DNA of 64,000 nt, taken from positions 13,786,675 through 13,850,674 of the forward strand of contig NC_031502.1 of NCBI RefSeq assembly GCF_000237925.1, in the 5' to 3' direction. Both the position numbers and the translations under genes were made by a program. Origin of the DNA: Schistosoma mansoni. Lineage: Eukaryota > Platyhelminthes > Trematoda > Strigeidida > Schistosomatidae. Below, piece by piece: positions 47,283 to 58,783 of the stretch; positions within the stretch are counted from its first letter, which is position 1, and every line of letters begins with the position of its first letter. The notes under the pieces were generated by a model. The model did no database searches. It saw only the letters and a list, made by a program, of their open reading frames with translations, and had not been told where the DNA came from.

Positions 47283-47350
47283 ATCCAAATTAGACCACCA
47301 TTGAAAACCTGGAAGCACTGTACGGTTACTTTGTCCTTTTATGAGATTTG
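47283..47350 (-). repeat. Decayed hammerhead SINE, second subfamily
   Basis: 'ttagaccaccattgaaaacc', 'tggaagcactgtacggtta' and 'ctttgtccttttatgagat' match the left-arm text at 33062-33115 in the same orientation. Read on the minus strand it runs from stem II through the GAAA region to the tail. Short and altered; no activity expected. Confidence 0.5.
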
Positions 47351-48850
47351 AGTAAAAGGAACAGTTTTTATCGTCTGTCTTTGTGGCTTTTGTTTACAAC
47401 TGATTCTATGAATATAATACTCTTGACAGTAATTTAATCCAAATATGGTATTTCAAACCCATGACTTACAAAAATATTTTATAAATCATCCATCACGATC
47501 ATTTGCGTTGAGCGATCTTGAAACAGTGTTCGTTATCATTTGCTAAATCCGTTCTATTATGGTAAATGAATCGCCTAACCGTCATAGTTGTTAATCCAAC
47601 CCCATCTTCCAAATGATCAGCTGAGTCTAATTTTTTTAACTTGTTTATTGATGTAAAAATTAGTCACAGAAAGAGTAGACGTTAGGTGAGGACGTAATTT
47701 CCTAAGAACGAAATATATAGTGTTAGGAGTCAATTTTTAAATTAAAACGAATTTGCTTAGTAAATATATATTTTTGTTTATTAATTCCTCACAAAGCCAA
47801 CTTATAATGGCATAAGATTAATTTGATGTTCTGTTATCATGATGATAAGTAGAACAGTTCTAGCAAGAACATAAAGATCAATTATTTTCGGTTATTTAAC
47901 ATATGTCCATTTGTAAACCCTAGTATTGTACACAAATCATCATTGGGTCGTCACCAATATGTTTGTTGGTGTTTCCTATTGTCTCTTCTGAACTTTTCTG
48001 GAAAGATTAAATTGTGTTGCATAGAATATACGAGGCTACCATTAGGGCAAGTGATGAGTCTATTGACAATAATTTGAATATGATTGTACATGAACATTTA
48101 TGATCATTAAAATCGCTAACATTTGTTATTCTACTTGTAACACACTCACCCCATCCATATTCGTTCCCTTGTATATTTTTTGATTGAACGAAACGCAGGT
48201 ACATTAGGCAGTATCCCTGCAAAAGAAAATATAGACTCTCGACAACGCCTAGTCTTAAACTATGAGAAAAAAGAGCTGTAATACTTGACCTGACCAGAAA
48301 TATTTGCTCCTGAATAAATATACCCGTTATTCTTTGTTATGACGGTATTTTTATTTTATATACTTTTAATATTTGAAAGTACCCATAAAATATTCGGAAT
48401 GAACTATCGTCCTCGCTAATTCCTTTATCAGAATCTACAGTTGTAAAACCAAAATTATTATTGTATTACAATAGACAGAATATTAAGGTCTAGTTAATCC
48501 ATGTTTAATTGAAAATAACAAATGTGGCTACAACTGAGCCTTGGATAATACGAAGTACTGACAAAACGAAATTGCCTCAATGCTAACGTTAAGTAAAGGT
48601 CATATACAAAGAGTAAGAAAAAAATGTACAGCTTAAAGTGGTAAGTTCTGATTAAAATCACACGTACAAAAAATAAATTTATACAAAACAGCAATTTTTA
48701 TGTTGTAGTTGACGTGACGATAATATTGATAATAACAATAATTCTTAATAAGTACACCATGTGTGATAAGAAATATAAGTGCATAATTAAGGATAAGAAA
48801 AAATGTCATTAAAAGGATATAAAATCGTAAGAGAAAGGGGGGGTAATATC
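47351..48850. other. Non-coding, nothing recognised
   Basis: AT-rich spacer without recognisable features. Confidence 0.4.
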
Positions 48851-49153
48851 GTGGTGTTGGCTACTTATGTCCTCATAAGTAGTATATGGTGATGGTCAGA
48901 CATAGAATGTATTTTGGCAGAAGATCGATAAGGAAAGAAATAAAATGAAGCGCAATTGGTAGGAAAGTGCATGAACAATGAAATTAGAGAAGATGAACTG
49001 ATATTCACAGAAGGAATAGTGAAGATTGAGACAATTGATGGTTATTTTGCAAATTAAGTGTTTGCTGTATGGTTATCAGAATTTAGTGAGATAATCTGTA
49101 ATTTGTGTCTAAATACATTCGATTGTCCCTAACCGGTGTTTTGTTCACTACAA
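48851..49153 (+). repeat. Unclassified coding-derived repeat, copy 3 of 4 (possible retroelement fossil)
   Basis: It starts with a near-palindrome (48861-48882), followed by the shared frame ('IVKIETIDGYFAN', 'VFAVWLSEFSEIICN'). Over about 230 bp it is nearly identical to copy 4 on the opposite strand 3.6 kb away, so those two share a recent origin. The copy is broken. Class uncertain; an LTR-type or other retroelement fossil is possible. Confidence 0.55.
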
Positions 49154-50084
49154 TATCTATATGCAAAGAATCCAACCTCCCTGTTGTAGACTAAGGTAAT
49201 TAAAAGGCTAGAATGTACCTATAAGTCAGGTGTTTTTGAGTTGATCCCATTTTCTTCAATCAGATTAAATGAGTATCATTTTGAGTTTGTTGAAATATTT
49301 GATCCTGTGAATAATACACTGGATCAAACATATATGAAATTATTACAATCAAGAAATTAATATATTCTTATATATAGTTACAATTTTTTTCTACCAGTTA
49401 ATACTGTACTTCAATAAATCGTATTAAAATAAACTTAGTTTTCTAATTTCTTCAAAAGATTTGTGACCTCGTTTAAGCACTTAAAAAGAAAACGATAATA
49501 TAAATTCTTTCTTTATTTTTTTCTCTGAATTGCCAAATATTAAATTGTTCTAATTTTAAAGGAGAAGAAAAGAAATTAAAAGAAGTTCATTTTTTCAAAA
49601 AAAATTTAACTGTCAGTTTATTTAAAAAAGAAAAAAACTTCTCAAAAGAAAGTTTATTATTATGAATATAATAATATTAATAATAATAATAATAAAATCA
49701 ATAATGAGTGTAATTAATAATGTTACTATGGACTCAATAGTAATTAATAATATACAATTACATCTTTTATTTTGATGAATAGTGAATAAATAGTGAATTG
49801 TTACTCTAGGCATCGTTCATAAGATCAGTGATTTGTATTGTTTATCGACCATTACTGAAATGCTGTATATCATATCTGCTATCATGTTAATTGTATCATA
49901 CTAAAGAACATAAGAAAATAAACATTAATAGAAGAAGAAGAAGAAGAACAATGTGTTTGGATACATAAACCTTGTGAAAAAAACAGCTAGAAAATTGTCA
50001 CACATTCTCTTATAGAAAAAAAAGATGAATGAGCAGTCAATATATTTTAACATCGTCAACAAGTTATATACACATACATATATG
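49154..50084. other. Non-coding, microsatellites
   Basis: AT-rich, with an AAT-type run at about 49660-49695 and a GAA run at about 49931-49948. No gene was recognised. Confidence 0.45.
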
Positions 50085-50170
50085 TAAGTTCAATCACTTA
50101 TAATAGTTCCTCTATGAAACGTCACAAGTTCAATTTTCTAAATACTGGAATATTACAAACGTGTATCATT
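50085..50170 (+). repeat. Penelope-like terminal repeat remnant
   Basis: 'tatgaaacgtcacaagttc', 'aattttctaaatactgg' and 'aatattacaaacg' follow the same order as 31970-32008 of the right arm at 32 kb. The 'GAAACGUC' end of the hammerhead-like motif is kept but no core precedes it. Confidence 0.4.
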
Positions 50171-50464
50171 ATTCTATTAATAATGATAGTTTATTTGTTG
50201 TTATTATGTTGAAAATTTGATCATATTATCCATTCATATGAACTATCATCAAAGGAACATTTAGCCTTATACAAATTACGGTTAAATGACTAATGAGTAC
50301 TTGAACCAGGTGTAATACTATTGTGGAGAAACGTCTTACGATATGATGAAAGACATATAATACTATACAAACTATATATATATAAAGGTATTGCTTCTAG
50401 AAAATATCAGTGACACCTTGATTCTACTGAGTAAATAGTGCCTTCAATACTCACTTGTTAGAAT

Positions 50465-50713
50465 ATATGAAATGAACGGAAAATGACTTGTGTATTGAAC
50501 GATTTAATTGCTGGGTGTTTGTTGTTAAACAGTTCTAGTAGTTCTATTTTTCCAATGTCCTGATCAACAATAATGGAAGTATCATCAACGTACCGACAAT
50601 AGAAGTCAAGCTTATTGATAACATCATTGAGGGGTCCATTCTCTAGTTTCGCAAGAAAAAAGTCAGCAAGGATAGGACCTAGAGGTGAACCCATCGCTAT
50701 ACCATCAATTTGT
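50465..50713 (-). mobile_element. Penelope-like RT piece, inverted
   Basis: The minus strand encodes 'MGSPLGPILADFFLAKLENG' and 'YCRYVDDTSIIVDQD', RT motifs B and C. It is almost identical, base for base, to 51655-51880 on the plus strand. It abuts the forward part at about 50713, so both probably came from one insertion. Confidence 0.85.
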
Positions 50714-51941
50714 CCTATGAACCCTGAGCGGTACGTTCATAACTTTTCTAGTGTTACGTTAGACAGATTACAATTAGAGGCTTTATCGCTCGGCCCTAGA
50801 TTTTGTGACTATAGGAATAAAATAAATCAACTTGATACAGATGTGTAGTTTGAAAACTTATTTACACAAACGACAGATTTGGTCCCTACCTCTCTCGATG
50901 AACTTACTAGGTTTAAAACCACATTGGTGGACATCTGCCAACAATACAAAAATGGTAAATATACTGTTAAAAAATCCGCTTACCAAACAGCATCGAGATG
51001 CTGTACATATACTTAAAAAAGATAACACTCTAATCATGAGCAAGTCGGACAAAGGAGGAGGGCTAGTTCTAATGGACAAAGCCGATTACATCGATAAAAT
51101 GAACTCGATTTAAAATGACAGGACTAAATTTCAAAACCTCAACGACGTAAAAGACATAAATATGAAAACAGAGAAAATGCTGACTAATTCACTCAAGGAA
51201 TTAAGAAAATAAAGGAATACTTACTCCAAGTATACACGATTCACTTAAACTCACTGGATCGAACACGCCACGACTATATGGTCTACCCAAAGTTCACAAG
51301 GCAGGTCTTCCGCTTCGTCCAGTTTTAGATATGTATAATTCACCCTACCATAAAACTGCAAAGTGGCTAGTTCGGATCCTAGAACCCTTACACAAACTAG
51401 TCGTCAACAGAAGCGTGAAAGACGTTTCGATTTCATTTCGAAGGTTGAACATATGAACTTAAGTGGGAAACGGATGATATCTCTAGATGTTGCTTCCCTG
51501 TTCACCAATGTGTCACTAACTGAGACTATTGATTTTGTGTGTCAACAATTACATGAAAAACAAATCAATTTTGGAATTCCCGAGGTCAGTCTTAAAGAAT
51601 TACTTCTAAAATGTACAATGAATGTCCGTTTTGTCTTTAATAACACATATTATAGACAAATTGATGGTATAGCGATGGGTTCACCTCTAGGTCCTATCCT
51701 TGCTGACCTTTTTCTTGCGAAACTAGAGAATGGACCCCTCAATGATGTTATCAATGAGCTTGACTTCTATTGTCGGTACGTTGATGATACTTCCATTATT
51801 GTTGATCAGGACATTGGAAAAATAGAACTACTAGAACTGTTTAACAACAAACACCCAGCAATTAAATTCACATGTGAAAAGAAACTAGATAATAAATTAA
51901 ATTTCCTTGACGTTTTATTAAACGATTTCACAGTATTTTAA
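50714..51941 (+). mobile_element. Penelope-like element, N-terminal region and RT core
   Basis: It begins with the PLE N-terminal region ('NFSSVTLDRLQLEALSLGPR', 'FTQTTDLVPTSLDEL', 'LIMSKSDKGGGLVLMDKADY') and continues into an RT core: 'MISLDVASLFTNVSL' (motif A), 'GIAMGSPLGPILADLFLAKL' and 'YVDDTSIIV'. It stops at about 51941 before the RT thumb, linker and GIY-YIG domain. The catalytic YVDD is intact, but the copy is truncated and broken in a few places, so not functional as it stands. PLE enzymes copy RNA at nicked or exposed 3' ends. Confidence 0.85.
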
Positions 51942-52373
51942 TTGAATAAATAAAGTTGACCCTAGTTATTTATCACTATGTATGGCATTTAACTTGTTTT
52001 GCAAAAAAAACAGACAGTATGTTAAACCTTCGTTGATTAGAAGCGTTATGTTAAACACACGATAAATGTTAAAAAGTATTGACGATAACTGACTGAATAT
52101 AAATTTTGACAGGAAGGTAATCTCTGTTTTTATTTTTTAGCCGAAATATTTTTTAGCATATCTATAACTACCTTTTTCCTTCCTTAATACAATCTAAAAT
52201 AATGTCAAATACTAATTTTAAATCATTTCTATCCAACTTAGTTGGTTTAACTCAGTATATACATTCTATTTTAGATGGAAATACAATCCAAATTACGTAT
52301 ATTAAAAGGCATATGATTCCATGTCGTAAACTAATGTAGAATCTTTCTTATACTTGGTAGTAGGTTCTGTCAG
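51942..52373. other. Non-coding, nothing recognised
   Basis: AT-rich spacer after the PLE. Confidence 0.4.
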
Positions 52374-52810
52374 TCAATAGGCGCCACTAGATCCAAAGGT
52401 ACTGCGATTTCTCGGCAGTTTATTTTCAACTTCTATTTGTTCCTCGATCCATGGTTTGATGTCTGCGAATTTACTAGGACTATAGTTTGCGTATATAAAT
52501 AGCTCCCTTTGAAGTGAACAAGAACACTGGTGGGGACAATCGAATGTATTTAGACACAAATTACAGATTATCTCACTAAATTCTGATAACCATACAGCAA
52601 ACACTTAATTTGCAAAATAACCATCAATTGTCTCAATCTTCACTATTCCTTCTGTGAATATCAGTTCATCTTCTCTAATTTCATTGTTCATGCACTTTCC
52701 TACCAATTGCGCTTCATTTTATTTCTTTCCTTATTGATCTTCTGCCAAAATACATTCTATGTCTGACCATCACCATATACTACTTATGGATATAAGTAGA
52801 CCACACTACA
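52374..52810 (-). repeat. Unclassified coding-derived repeat, copy 4 of 4 (possible retroelement fossil)
   Basis: Longest copy. On the minus strand, a near-palindrome (52780-52799) is followed by the shared frame with 'VFAVWLSEFSEIICN', 'NTFDCPHQCSCSLQRE', 'YANYSPSKFADIKPWIEEQ' and a polar tail. A Cys cluster (C-x6-C-x-C) is notable. The copy is broken. It faces outward against copy 3. No domain was recognised; possibly a gag-like or other element protein. Confidence 0.55.
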
Positions 52811-54228
52811 TCTTCATTAGATTTACAATAAGATGGTTCTTTATTTAATCAAAACTATCCAAAGCAATATCAAATATTTTGTCCATTAGTTCTTGTAAAA
52901 TGTGCATGTATGTACCTTCAAGTTTTAAGACAAGTTGTGCACAACGTACTTTGATCTGATGCTTAAAATGTAAGATTACTTCCAAGTTGTAATTTTACAC
53001 TTACATTGCTACGGTATTCTAAGTTGTCTTAAAGTATGTGCATGACTTATTAAAAGCTTATCAAGTAAGAATAAATCTTAAATTGATCTTAAGATAGATC
53101 ACATTTGCATTTATTTTCCAGAGTCTAATGTTTATAACCACTCTCGAAGTATCTTTGTGTTCTTTCATTATTTCACTATTACGTAATTTATTATTTTAAC
53201 AAAGGTCACAATGTATTCGTTTCGGATACACAACTATTCATTTTGTAACACTAATTAGGAAATAAAAGTAGAACTGAATCATGAATGAATGATGCTACAG
53301 TCATATATATAGAATAATCACCTTAAGTTCATTGACGTGCATTACCTTTTTATTAGTCGGATAGGTTCTATCTTAACTTTACAAGTGTGACCAGTCAACA
53401 TCAAAAACCAAATGAAGACATTCATTACCTCCTCAGATAAGTGACAAGAAACTCTATATGGATAAAGAAAGAAGGGATGTAAAATAATAAAAAGAAACTG
53501 GTGGACTGTAAAATTCTACGCTTAGTGTTATTATTGTTCTTCTTAAATTTTGAGTTAGTTGAATTTACTAACAAAACAGCCTTCAGACTAGCATTTGATA
53601 TCAAATTCCTTAATTTCATAAGTCCGTAAACAATAAAAATTATGATGTGGGATATGCCTTTTGTGTCCCGAACTGGCATTATACAAGCAGCAAATAAAAT
53701 TAGGAATCAGATGGTAGTTTCGTTTCGATTCGAGAATATTTGATAGCCATATTTTGTGTTCGAAAGCATGACATCCGGGCATAGAGGCACGAATGTAACT
53801 CATTGAATAAGTAGCTAAATTGTTTGCAAAACTAAAAATTCCATGGACTTAAACAGCTGTTAAACAGATAACCATTTACCTTCATTAACCACGACGCCCC
53901 TCAGTCATATAATTCGCAGTAAAATTTCATTCCAGTCAATGATGATCTTGAAGTCTCTCGAAAATCTAACTGGATAAAAGCGTAAAGAATCCCAATTTCT
54001 TATCAGTTAATGTCTGTGATTATTTTTTATTGCACAACAAAGAAAAATATGAGATGTAATATGTAATGTTTGACATTCCGAAATTCAACTCTATAACAAA
54101 AAATTTAAGAAAATATTACACTAATATTTGATACTACTTTCACGCTCAAATGAGTAACCTATGCATTATGAGACAATTGTCCAACTGAAGTTTAAAAACG
54201 TTTTGATTGTAATTGATATTTAGTGTAG
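52811..54228. other. Spacer with a weak membrane-protein-like trace
   Basis: Mostly AT-rich. On the minus strand 53425-53830 two overlapping frames contain hydrophobic runs ('ISHIIIFIVYGLMKLRNLI', 'STSFFLLFYIPSFFIHIEFL') that could be relics of a membrane protein gene. No family was identified. Confidence 0.25.
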
Positions 54229-54462
54229 AACAATTTAGAATCAGAGGAATTGAATAGCTTTCTGTCATTAGTTGACATTTACAACTCATTGAAAAACAAG
54301 TCCTCGAACCTCCAGATTTTAAAACGAGCTCGTTCCATAATTTCTAACTTCAATCAAATAGCATCAACCAACTCCATCTTTGAGTACATCAACTCAGTAT
54401 TAACTAATAGCCTGATACAAGCTGGACACCATGAAGCTTTTATAATAAATCATGCTTTATAG
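54229..54462 (+). CDS. Possible terminal exon of an unknown gene
   Basis: Following an AG at 54227-54228, 77 codons are open to TAG at 54460-54462, reading 'NNLESEELNSFLSLVDIYNS', 'LQILKRARSIISNFNQ' and 'NSLIQAGHHEAFIINHAL'. The composition is protein-like and helical. The pyrimidine tract before the acceptor is weak and no other exon was found. The family is not recognised. It may be the last exon of a host gene whose other exons lie outside recognisable range, or chance. Confidence 0.3.
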   Translation, partial: NNLESEELNSFLSLVDIYNSLKNKSSNLQILKRARSIISNFNQIASTNSIFEYINSVLTNSLIQAGHHEAFIINHAL

Positions 54463-54744
54463 ACACTTGACTGTTTTTTTTCATTCAAGTGAATGCTAAC
54501 TTATAATACTGAATGTAACTATGCATCTTGAAGTGAATTTCGAAGACTGGATTCTGAGCCAGCGTCTGAATGATAAAGTGAACGTCACTCAACCTAAGGA
54601 TGGTGGTTTCCTCCTAATCTTGCGTTATCAGCGGATCATCCTGAATCTATAACTATCAAACATTTTAGTTATACATTGATTGACAGATATCTAACTATCA
54701 AGCACTGAACATACTATCAAATCATATGTTTTTCAAACGAATTG

Positions 54745-54830
54745 AGCATTGGGTAGAAAGTTATTAATAAATATATTTTTGTGATATCCCAATGAGTACA
54801 AACTTACATTTTCGAAATACGAATTTCTGC
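54745..54830 (+). repeat. Penelope-like terminal repeat remnant
   Basis: 'attgagcattgggtagaaag', 'taaatatatttttgtgatat' and 'cccaatgagtaca' match 31655-31720 in order. The hammerhead-like part is lost or changed. Confidence 0.5.
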
Positions 54831-55509
54831 TCACTTAGATACTACAAAAATGTATTTATAATCATATATCTTTATCATCAGAATGCCAATTTATCAACAG
54901 AAGTTTCCTAATTACAATATAAATATATTTAAAATAGTGTCCTTATAAACTTCATGCAAATTTTTTATTTTCATACTAACTTCTTAACTAGGAAGTGAAA
55001 CTTCCGAATCGTAATGTGTAAAAATATTACTTGAATGATAAATACATGAGCCACCTATTTACAACGTAAGATCTAGTATGGAAGCGCATCGGCTCAATAA
55101 TAATAGATGAATCCGTGAAATAAAAAGTATAAGATAACTTGGAAACAAAATCCGACTCAAGGCTTCTACGTGGCGCTGCTGGGTAGTGAGGACAACCTTG
55201 CTAACTAAATTAAAAGGCTGACGGAGATGGGACTGACTCACCACTATTATGCTGTATTTAGATAGCTTACAGTTCACTCTTTGAGGCCTTAAGAATCGTG
55301 TTGGGCTTCACGATGTGTGTGCTTATGTAGATGAATCATATGAGTCTCATCTTGTGTAGTCGTGTATGTAGGCATATACAAAGAGTAGGCTCCAGGCTCA
55401 CAAAAAGAAACATAAGCTTAAAAAATTTCTGGCCTACGTCTAATAACATCAGAGGTCTAAACCATCAGGTCCAAGACATAATAAAAACAAGTGATAATAA
55501 ACACTAGGG
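54831..55509. other. Non-coding, nothing recognised
   Basis: AT-rich; a more GC-balanced stretch at 55150-55310 may be decayed repeat. Confidence 0.35.
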
Positions 55510-56250
55510 AGAGGTGACCATCAACCCTCCCCAAGAGAGTGTTTATGCTTATATATATCATGAAATTCACGGATGAAAGCCTCTGTACTAGTAGTATGTA
55601 CGTGATACGAAAGAGACAGTCACTTATGACAGATACATGTGGAAAGAGCGTTAATCATCTACCCACCCAGGTAGGTGAATATTTAGTGACCCGAGATCTG
55701 ACTCCAGTAAGATCGTGTTATTGATTGTTATTGTGTGATTGCTGTCAAAATATACATCCTGACTACTCTCGTATATAATTATCGACTTAACTCGCTTTGG
55801 CGAACATCGGAATTAAATAATTCAAATACGAAAATGAAGTTTTGAATACGTATATTTTGTACACTCACTGATCTAGACAGACAATCATAGGAACGAAGCG
55901 AATTAAGCGAAGAGGGGAGAGAGAAGCGAGATGACGCTCAGTGGAGACGTGTGAGCCAACTCAATTTAATCAAGCGTTAATCGATATTTACGGTCAGATA
56001 AAAATAGGTTACAGACATGTGCTGAGTAAGATAGGAAATGCACACACATATATTTACATCAAACAGTCAAGGTTGATAAGCGAACAATTAACAAGTTCAA
56101 AATGTAGCTTGAGAACAATGAGTAAACTAATTTGTCCAGAAGCTAGAATAAGCTATGTGGGCTCGACATAGGACCAGCCATCACAAATTTTCCCATGTGT
56201 ATGCTGTGGGATAAATGGCTGAAAACTTATGTTACCGGTTTGTATGTAGA
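55510..56250. repeat. Unclassified repeat-like segment
   Basis: More GC-balanced than its neighbours, with phrases such as 'gaacgaagcgaattaagcga' and 'aatagcctgg'-like ends typical of schistosome dispersed repeats. No coding domain was recognised and no second copy occurs in this window. The class assignment rests only on composition and general resemblance. Confidence 0.25.
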
Positions 56251-56317
56251 CAATACTTACCCCTGATGCGACACCAGTGCGCCAGTGCCCAGGAGTTCCA
56301 ACGATTTCCCCACGAAG

Positions 56318-56850
56318 TCACGTCCACAAGACGGTTTCGTTAGCCTCTGAAAACGGATTCTCACCAGAATAATCCATGAGTTTACCAAGTAAGACTTTAC
56401 CAACCTCAAATGTCAGAAACACCTCACAAAATAACGAAAGTTCAAGATCTATGGGTAGAAAAAGAATACAACGATCTTTTCCACTTTTACTTTGAAATTC
56501 ACCCAAAACATGCGAACTCTATTCCTAAAGTTGTTCAGCAGGTTGCACTTTTTGGCCTTCACTGAACAGAACTATGTCATCTTTGTTATCTGAATTCATT
56601 TGTAGACCTCTAATCATTAGATTGACCCATAAAAACCAAGGTGAACAATTTATTTTTATGAACAAGTTAAAAAGAAATCGGGATAGTGGGCAGCCTTCTT
56701 GAAGTGAAGTAAACAACTACACTTAGTAGCTTCAGGCAGGTTTCGTAGACACAGTATGTCACTGTCCAAAGATTCCAGAGTCCCAGCCATCAAGGCCTGT
56801 TGTTCAATTCTTTATAGGATTTAAACTTTAAAGGCTGCATCAAGTTACAA
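56318..56850 (-). mobile_element. LINE fragment with internal deletion (RTE-like, family of 37.7 kb)
   Basis: The minus strand first gives endonuclease-start text ('GTLESLDSDILCL'), then jumps straight to RT text ('LQEGCPLSRFLFNLF', 'DNKDDIVLFSEGQ'), so the part between is missing. 'DDIVLF.E' matches the 37.7 kb copy. 'VLGEFQSKSGKDRC' follows in a shifted frame. Truncated and broken. Loss of the middle could be a later deletion or a jump during reverse transcription. Confidence 0.65.
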
Positions 56851-57849
56851 TCTGCAAAGTCTCAGGGAAGCAGGAGTAACATGTGGTGAACTCGAATCAA
56901 TAATGCTCGTGACACGGAAAAAAACATAAAGCCATAAAAGAAGGGTTGGTAGTAATGGTAAAAAAAATATTCGGAAATGTGAGTAGCTTATTGTAGGAGA
57001 ATATTAATGAGAGTAAAGGGCTAAATATCATGTCTGGATTTTCCAAGTCGTGCAATATCAGTTCTTGTTGAGAAAGCTGAAAGGAAAACCGCATTAGTAG
57101 TGAATTTTTCACCGTAGAAGTAAGACCCCAAATTTTAAATACTACCTGCTTAAGACAGGTTATATACCAACTTTATGAAAAAATTTTAATGTATAAGCTC
57201 CTTACTTTCCAAACCTGATCACTGATGACTTGAATTCCTCGAGCAAGACAAAGTGTATTATTTGTAGAGTTAGCATTTTACAGCCCATCCCACCTTTGTG
57301 GGGAATAGGCATTGTTAGTCATTCCGGTTGTCTGTAAGTCTTCTCAACAGAATGTTTTCTGATATCTTGGAAAGGTTCCCACGCTTGTTAAGTTTAACAA
57401 GTCAGAAGTGCAGGTGTTCTGTTTCTTAACAACGATATTCATATATACATAGTCAAAATGACTCTCTGTGATATCATTTGGTCAAGTATTTCTAATCAAA
57501 TTAGATTACTTGGTAGACTGATTTCGATCATCATTATATGATGTCTGATGCTTAGAAATTTTATATTTGACTTAATATCAAGAAGACTAACTGCTAACAC
57601 CAACTGCTTCAAACTTTCCAGAAGGTAATTAACTTAATAACATAAAACATGGTTACAGTTCTCAATTAAACCCTTACTTGACCTAACTCGTAAACTCCAA
57701 ACTTATAAGGAGATTAGTTTTGTGGTATACAGGATTTTATAACAGTTCCTGTCAAAACTTCAGCTGGATTAACTAAATGCAATCCACAGTTTGGTCAATA
57801 TCTATTTTAAAGATGCCAGTACAAAAACATAAACCTATGAATACTTTAA
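56851..57849. other. Non-coding, nothing recognised
   Basis: AT-rich spacer with no recognised family. Confidence 0.4.
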
Positions 57850-57896
57850 ATAAGAATAATATATTTGTAAAATCTCAGCGAATGAATTTGTAGTAA

Positions 57897-57950
57897 ATCC
57901 AACGTTTCGCCTGGCAATCTGGTCCAAGCTTTTTCAAGGAATTATAATCA
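57897..57950 (-). ncRNA. Hammerhead-like motif in PLE terminal repeat
   Basis: Minus-strand order: 'AAUUCC' (stem I), 'UUGAAAA' where CUGANGA is expected, an extra A, stem II 'GCUUGG' loop 'CCAGGC' (six pairs, one U-G), 'GAAA', triplet GUU, and 'GGAUUU' closing stem I with one mismatch. The layout is that of a type I hammerhead, but two core bases differ, so it is probably inactive. Confidence 0.5.
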
Positions 57951-58184
57951 AACATCAAAATTATCGAATATAAATAGTTACATGGTTCTTCGTTTCATTG
58001 TACACTGAATAAGAAATAGAGAATTCAGCGAAGAAAATTTTCTTTTCGACGAAATCATTTACTTAAGCTGTACATTCGTATATATAGTGATATGGAAAAT
58101 ATATGTCTATAGGAGGCTAGAAAAGATTGCATTATAAATGGATTCGACAATAAATAACAAATGAGGTGACGTACTAATCAAGGG

Positions 58185-58783
58185 GTAAGGGAGAAAATAA
58201 TTTATGGGTCAGATAATAATCCAATTGACAGATATGAAGAAAAAGTGACAAACACAAAGGTCATAATAACAATCTGAGTAATAATCAAGAAAACTTGTAT
58301 AAGGTGGTAATAATAATAATAATAACTGATTAGAGTTTAAATGTAAAATAGTAATTTAAAAAACAAAAAACCGATAATAATCAGATAAAAGTACAGAAAA
58401 AAAACAACCAAAAATAAAAGTACCCAATGAGGGTGTAGGATCATCTACGTTGATGTTCTATGTCGAAATGATTGGGGGCCTACTATAGTTAGACGAGAAT
58501 GGTGACGAACCAACTAACGCTGAAGTCAGTAAGGGAGAAAATAATTTATGGGTCAGATAATAATCCAATTGACAGATATGAAGAAAAAGTGACAAACACA
58601 AAGGTCATAATAACAATCTGAGTAATAATCAAGAAAACTTGTATAATGTAATAATAATAATAATAATAACTGATTAGAGTTTAAATGTAAAATAGTAATT
58701 TAAAAAACAAAAAACCGATAATAATCAGATAAAAGTACAGAAAAAAACAAAAAAAAAACAACCAAAAAACGTACCCAATGAGG
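58185..58783. repeat. Tandem duplication in the PLE 3' UTR
   Basis: 58185-58433 and 58529-58783 are direct repeats at a 344-bp offset with few differences, chiefly in A-runs and an AAT-type microsatellite. The 95 bp between them (58434-58528) is unlike either and is more GC-rich. The 20.3 kb copy has the block once. Confidence 0.85.

Noticed and set aside
53425-53803. Degraded receptor gene on the minus strand
   Set aside because: Hydrophobic runs exist in two frames but no family A hallmark residues were found.
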